This document shows positions 6,001-7,492 of a stretch of DNA of 7,492 bases, piece by piece. The stretch lies in the NCBI GenBank assembly GCA_905373625.1, contig CAJPTS010000090.1:1-7492 (forward strand), read 5' to 3'. The notes under the pieces are model-generated. The model worked only from the letters and a program-made list of their open reading frames with translations. It had not been told where the DNA came from and did not search any database. The translations under genes were made by a program, and so were the position numbers. Position 1 is the first letter of the stretch, and every line of letters begins with the position of its first letter. This stretch comes from Bacteroidia bacterium (GTDB lineage: Bacteria; Bacteroidota; Bacteroidia; Bacteroidales; CAJPTX01).

Positions 6001-7492
6001 TCGCCTTTAATAGTGCAAGCCCTAGCATTTCACAGGCTGGCGACTTGTCCGTCTCAAGCTTAATAGTAACAGTTTCGGCGCTAGTTGTTCCGAACACGTC
6101 AAGCGTCAAATCAAAAGCTAATTCATGGTTCGGGTTCGCGAAATTAAGCTCGGTTTCACTAGTTACCGTAGTACCACCTTGTTTAACCACAACTTTCCCC
6201 CATTCGGAGATGAATTTCACCTTAACCTTGTTAAAGTCAACGAAGTTATGTGGCATTGTAACAACAGCCGTCGTTCCTGTTATCTTCGCTGGTATTACTT
6301 GTCCTGCTACTTCGACCGACGAATATAGCTTAGGTTCTAACTTCTTCCACACCTTGTCATCGGGGCGCGTGGTCTGTATCGTAGCAGTAGACTCGTCGCC
6401 ATAGGCGGTCATGTGACCTTCGCCTTCTGTATAAATGAACTCTGCTAAGCATCCTGTAGGTAATACGTCACCTAGTGTTGACCGAACACTTTTGGCCATA
6501 TTGGCTTTGATTTCTTCCTTCGTACATGACTTGTTCCACATACGGAACATGAGGTTTTCGCCCTCTAGACCTTGATTCAAAGTTGTCATTGAGACTTTAA
6601 AACCTCCTTGTGGACCACCGATCAGCTCTACCTCAACACCATCTACATAAGCTTTTGCGGTTGTCTTATTATCGGCTTGAGAGGCTACAACGGCGATATG
6701 ATGCCATTTGTCATTTGTGAGTACAGACTCTTTGCTTATAAAACCAGCCTTCCCTGCATAAAAGACCAATACGTTAGCTGGAGTACGAGAACTACCCTTA
6801 AATGTACCTAAATACAACCCCTCGTCGCCTCCATTAAGTAATGCACAAGTTTGCGGCTTAGTGGTTTTCCACCAGCCTTCTATTGTTACATCATTCTGAA
6901 TGCTCGTACCGAGTTCGTTGGGCAGTACATCTATGTGTTCACTTTTTATACCTTCAAAGACAAGGCTGTAAGGTGTATTACTGATCTCGGGTAATCGGAC
7001 GATATCTAGACTGGTCTCGTTATCAGAATCGTTCTTGTCTTTTTTTAGCAAAGAGACTTTTATACTGTGTTCGCCTTTAGCAGAGAGGTCTGCAGTATGC
7101 TCTAAGTCTACCACGGCTTCGCCCCCACGTGGAGTAAGGTTAACTGACAGCGTTTTTTCTACGGGAGCAACCTTATCTACTTCAATTTTTACATCTAAGG
7201 TTGTGACAGGAGCAAGCCCATTGTTTTTCAATTTTACCTTAAGCGGGGTGGTACTTGTCAGCCCTTTTCGTCCAGAGGCGATGCCCTCTATACCGAGGAT
7301 TGCCATCTCATACATAAATGGACTTTCTCCCGCCTTAATGGAAGCCGTAAAGTCAACTGCGTGCCCCCATTCAATGGCTTTTTTCTCCTTGAAAGCAGCG
7401 TAATTCTCATTATTAGCCAGCAAGATGCGCATGCGGTGATCCCCCAGTTTCAGATTTGCTACTCCTGCCAAATCTACAATCAGCGTATACTC
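3077..7492 (-). CDS. Giant multidomain T9SS-secreted surface protein (adhesin-like), 5' end beyond right edge
   Basis: The frame is open from the right edge to TAG at 3077-3079, giving 1471 residues (numbered from the edge). Domains, by eye: 1-53 GEVED-like tail (GDHRMRILL, then WGHAVDFTASI); about 80-167 CARDB-like; 175-360 LamG-type jelly roll (IEGWWK, 204-209; WHHIAVVA, 263-270; AYVDGVEV, 281-288); 388-485 and 490-590 cadherin-like/DUF5018-like pair; 592-672 Big_2-like (LPVTYVSENTDVVVVD); 675-762 MBG-like; 764-843 carboxypeptidase-regulatory-like (PGKYTVTATKSDY); 844-989 two InlB-type repeats; 990-1154 second jelly roll (EDFEF at its start, VIDNVKV at its end); 1155-1387 three more repeats; 1388-1471 T9SS sorting domain. 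T9SS cargo crosses the outer membrane and is usually anchored to A-LPS or released. No catalytic motif is visible; one may lie upstream. The TTG at 7469-7471 is an internal Leu codon, not the start. An adhesin or binding role is inferred from architecture. Confidence 0.92.
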   Translation of the reverse strand, partial: EYTLIVDLAGVANLKLGDHRMRILLANNENYAAFKEKKAIEWGHAVDFTASIKAGESPFMYEMAILGIEGIASGRKGLTSTTPLKVKLKNNGLAPVTTLDVKIEVDKVAPVEKTLSVNLTPRGGEAVVDLEHTADLSAKGEHSIKVSLLKKDKNDSDNETSLDIVRLPEISNTPYSLVFEGIKSEHIDVLPNELGTSIQNDVTIEGWWKTTKPQTCALLNGGDEGLYLGTFKGSSRTPANVLVFYAGKAGFISKESVLTNDKWHHIAVVASQADNKTTAKAYVDGVEVELIGGPQGGFKVSMTTLNQGLEGENLMFRMWNKSCTKEEIKANMAKSVRSTLGDVLPTGCLAEFIYTEGEGHMTAYGDESTATIQTTRPDDKVWKKLEPKLYSSVEVAGQVIPAKITGTTAVVTMPHNFVDFNKVKVKFISEWGKVVVKQGGTTVTSETELNFANPNHELAFDLTLDVFGTTSAETVTIKLETDKSPACEMLGLALLKASNAGLKEDITLSSPLPFSLLLEAENASENARLNPSDVVLKVTGISPLATLYKGDVIQAINEDFHVDLTKPLALKVVAENARDTKYYTVRLAMSQEITWENTKLEYNYGVTTNQAFNATASSQLPVTYVSENTDVVVVDSYGNLEAVGVGTTKLFAKQKGNDIFKPAPETWREVEVKRVPITITVENIVMALGDEIPEFTFKYDKLLFPNTEWQFEAPYVICNQDNSLATMPLAKGNYKIVPKDYSAPYALGNYMVTRVSGTLTVKDAVDAKEVTLSAKDAAGTALSGVALQFEDFSAATGTDGLYKIHLLPGKYTVTATKSDYTSERQLFEVSDEALTINLTLLKKEFTLTYTTDGHGLLQGLTTQKVASGRDGEQVIAVPKDNSYRFKEWSDNHSTDPVRTDLKVSTDVTAKAEFETFKYKLIYTVSEGGTFTTPEATKNQEVIQGTDGQPVTVAPDAGYIFLGWSDGVTTLTRTDQKVMRDLNVTARFAKPRLLTWTEDFEFNAANMEMWNFQKPRTGAGWHIIPLATIDKNLTGNALALAPSYEYPEPFYPSLWAASPWLYIGAAAPTDRVVISFDRYLRRYYSVPTATLEYCFEDDIWVKALDIDNNTAGVKTEMFILDAATLATHKRVRFRWVFDGVGIEAYLVIDNVKVAYERPTHAALRYFAGEHGKVQFGKSGVPENTVEVMVAVGSNPLEGVFAKPDEGYELDKWSDGLKTIERRDVKDITVTAIFRPVAKPKHAVHYIAEANGAIHGIDYQVLEMGATTAGVTAVANEGYSFKQWSDGNTEYYRTDVIGEEDVTFTAQFVSNTKYAVTLTKVGEGRLSITGYDVTTLQAVPEGTELTAVATPKTGWKLKSLMAGDKDIKADGKFVVTADVDVKAVFEKETAVCDPVFVNVQVTPNPFADLLRITNVELQNARYELLNAQGTVVRSGKLMGNEQLIETTDLASGFYLLRLTAASGATKTISVVKN
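3080..3331 (-). other. T9SS type A C-terminal sorting domain (Por secretion tail)
   Basis: The last 84 residues of the large protein show the hallmarks of this signal: VTPNPFADLL (1399-1408) near its start, a central YELLNAQG..V.SGKL strand pair, the LASGFYLLRL motif (1447-1456), and a basic end KTISVVKN. This domain directs export through the type IX system and is normally cleaved at the surface. It implies that the host has a complete Por/Gld T9SS encoded elsewhere. Confidence 0.93.
3332..4030 (-). repeat. InlB-type (WSDG) repeats 3-5 of the large surface protein
   Basis: Three tandem modules of about 70-80 residues. Repeats 3 and 4 carry LDKWSDGLKTIERRD and FKQWSDGNTEYYRTD, each followed by a V(T)FTA-F-type closing strand. 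Repeat 5 keeps the frame (ATPKTGWKLKS to VDVKAVF) but has lost the WSDG/RTD core. Related modules in other exported proteins form beta-grasp-like stalks or binding surfaces. Confidence 0.75.
4031..4525 (-). other. Second jelly-roll domain (cleaved-adhesin/MAM-like) within the repeat region
   Basis: Residues 990-1154 begin LLTWTEDFEF and end YLVIDNVKVAYE. Between them are a paired 'WAASPWLYI' strand, 'VVISFDRYL', an acidic 'CFEDDIWVKAL' and an aromatic 'VRFRWVFDG'. This is the layout of the cleaved-adhesin and MAM-like jelly rolls of Bacteroidota surface proteins, which often bind glycans, haem or host matrix. It separates repeats 2 and 3. Confidence 0.6.
4526..4963 (-). repeat. InlB-type (WSDG) repeats 1-2 of the large surface protein
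   Basis: Two tandem modules at residues 844-916 and 917-989. The cores are FKEWSDNHSTDPVRTD and FLGWSDGVTTLTRTD, each preceded by a 'D(G/K)(E/Q)xV-x-V-xP-x-(N/A)xxY-x-F' strand pattern and followed by a DVTAKAEF or NVTARF closing strand. They are clearly homologous to repeats 3 and 4. Confidence 0.8.

Noticed and set aside
5997..6404. Plus-strand reading frames of up to 135 residues opposite the large gene
   Set aside because: They lie antisense to well-defined conserved domains, have low-complexity Ser/Thr/Val-rich composition typical of shadows, and have no ribosome binding site or recognisable domain.
1..7492. CRISPR array, insertion sequence, tRNA, phage or defence system
   Set aside because: No short regularly spaced repeats, terminal inverted repeats with transposase, tRNA-like cloverleaf, or phage/defence domain was seen; nearly all sequence is accounted for by the two genes.

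Overview
The window carries two large genes, both on the minus strand, and each runs off one edge. Both look like secreted surface proteins of a Bacteroidota bacterium. The clearest evidence is a type IX secretion (T9SS) C-terminal sorting domain ending the right-hand protein. The C10 cysteine peptidase on the left and the tandem 'WSDG' repeats fit an oral or host-associated Bacteroidales, most like Porphyromonas, with Prevotella as the alternative. The genus is inferred from domain content, since no rRNA or housekeeping gene is present.

Right part (3077-7492, minus): the last 1471 residues of a giant mosaic protein whose 5' end lies beyond the right edge. In order it holds a GEVED-like piece, a CARDB-like Ig domain, a LamG-type jelly roll, two cadherin-like/DUF5018-like beta modules, a Big_2-like domain, an MBG-like domain, a carboxypeptidase-regulatory-like domain, two InlB-type (WSDG) repeats, a second jelly roll of cleaved-adhesin type, three more InlB-type repeats and the T9SS sorting domain. 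This is the build of a cell-surface adhesin or binding protein. Any catalytic domain would be upstream and out of view.

Middle (2736-3076): a 341-base AT-rich intergenic region. It holds a probable rho-independent terminator for the large gene, a small AT-rich palindrome, promoter-like sequences for the next gene and a strong Shine-Dalgarno sequence.

Left part (1-2735, minus): the first 911 residues of a streptopain/PrtT/interpain-type C10 cysteine peptidase, with signal peptide, propeptide, intact Cys175/His311 active site and a long C-terminal extension of beta-sandwich and repeat modules. The 3' end is outside the window.

The two genes point the same way, but the terminator and a separate promoter suggest separate transcription. 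Together they look like a surface adhesin next to a secreted protease, a common arrangement of exported virulence or nutrient-acquisition factors. I see no RNA gene, CRISPR array, insertion sequence or phage gene. Nothing here clearly forms a new multi-gene system.
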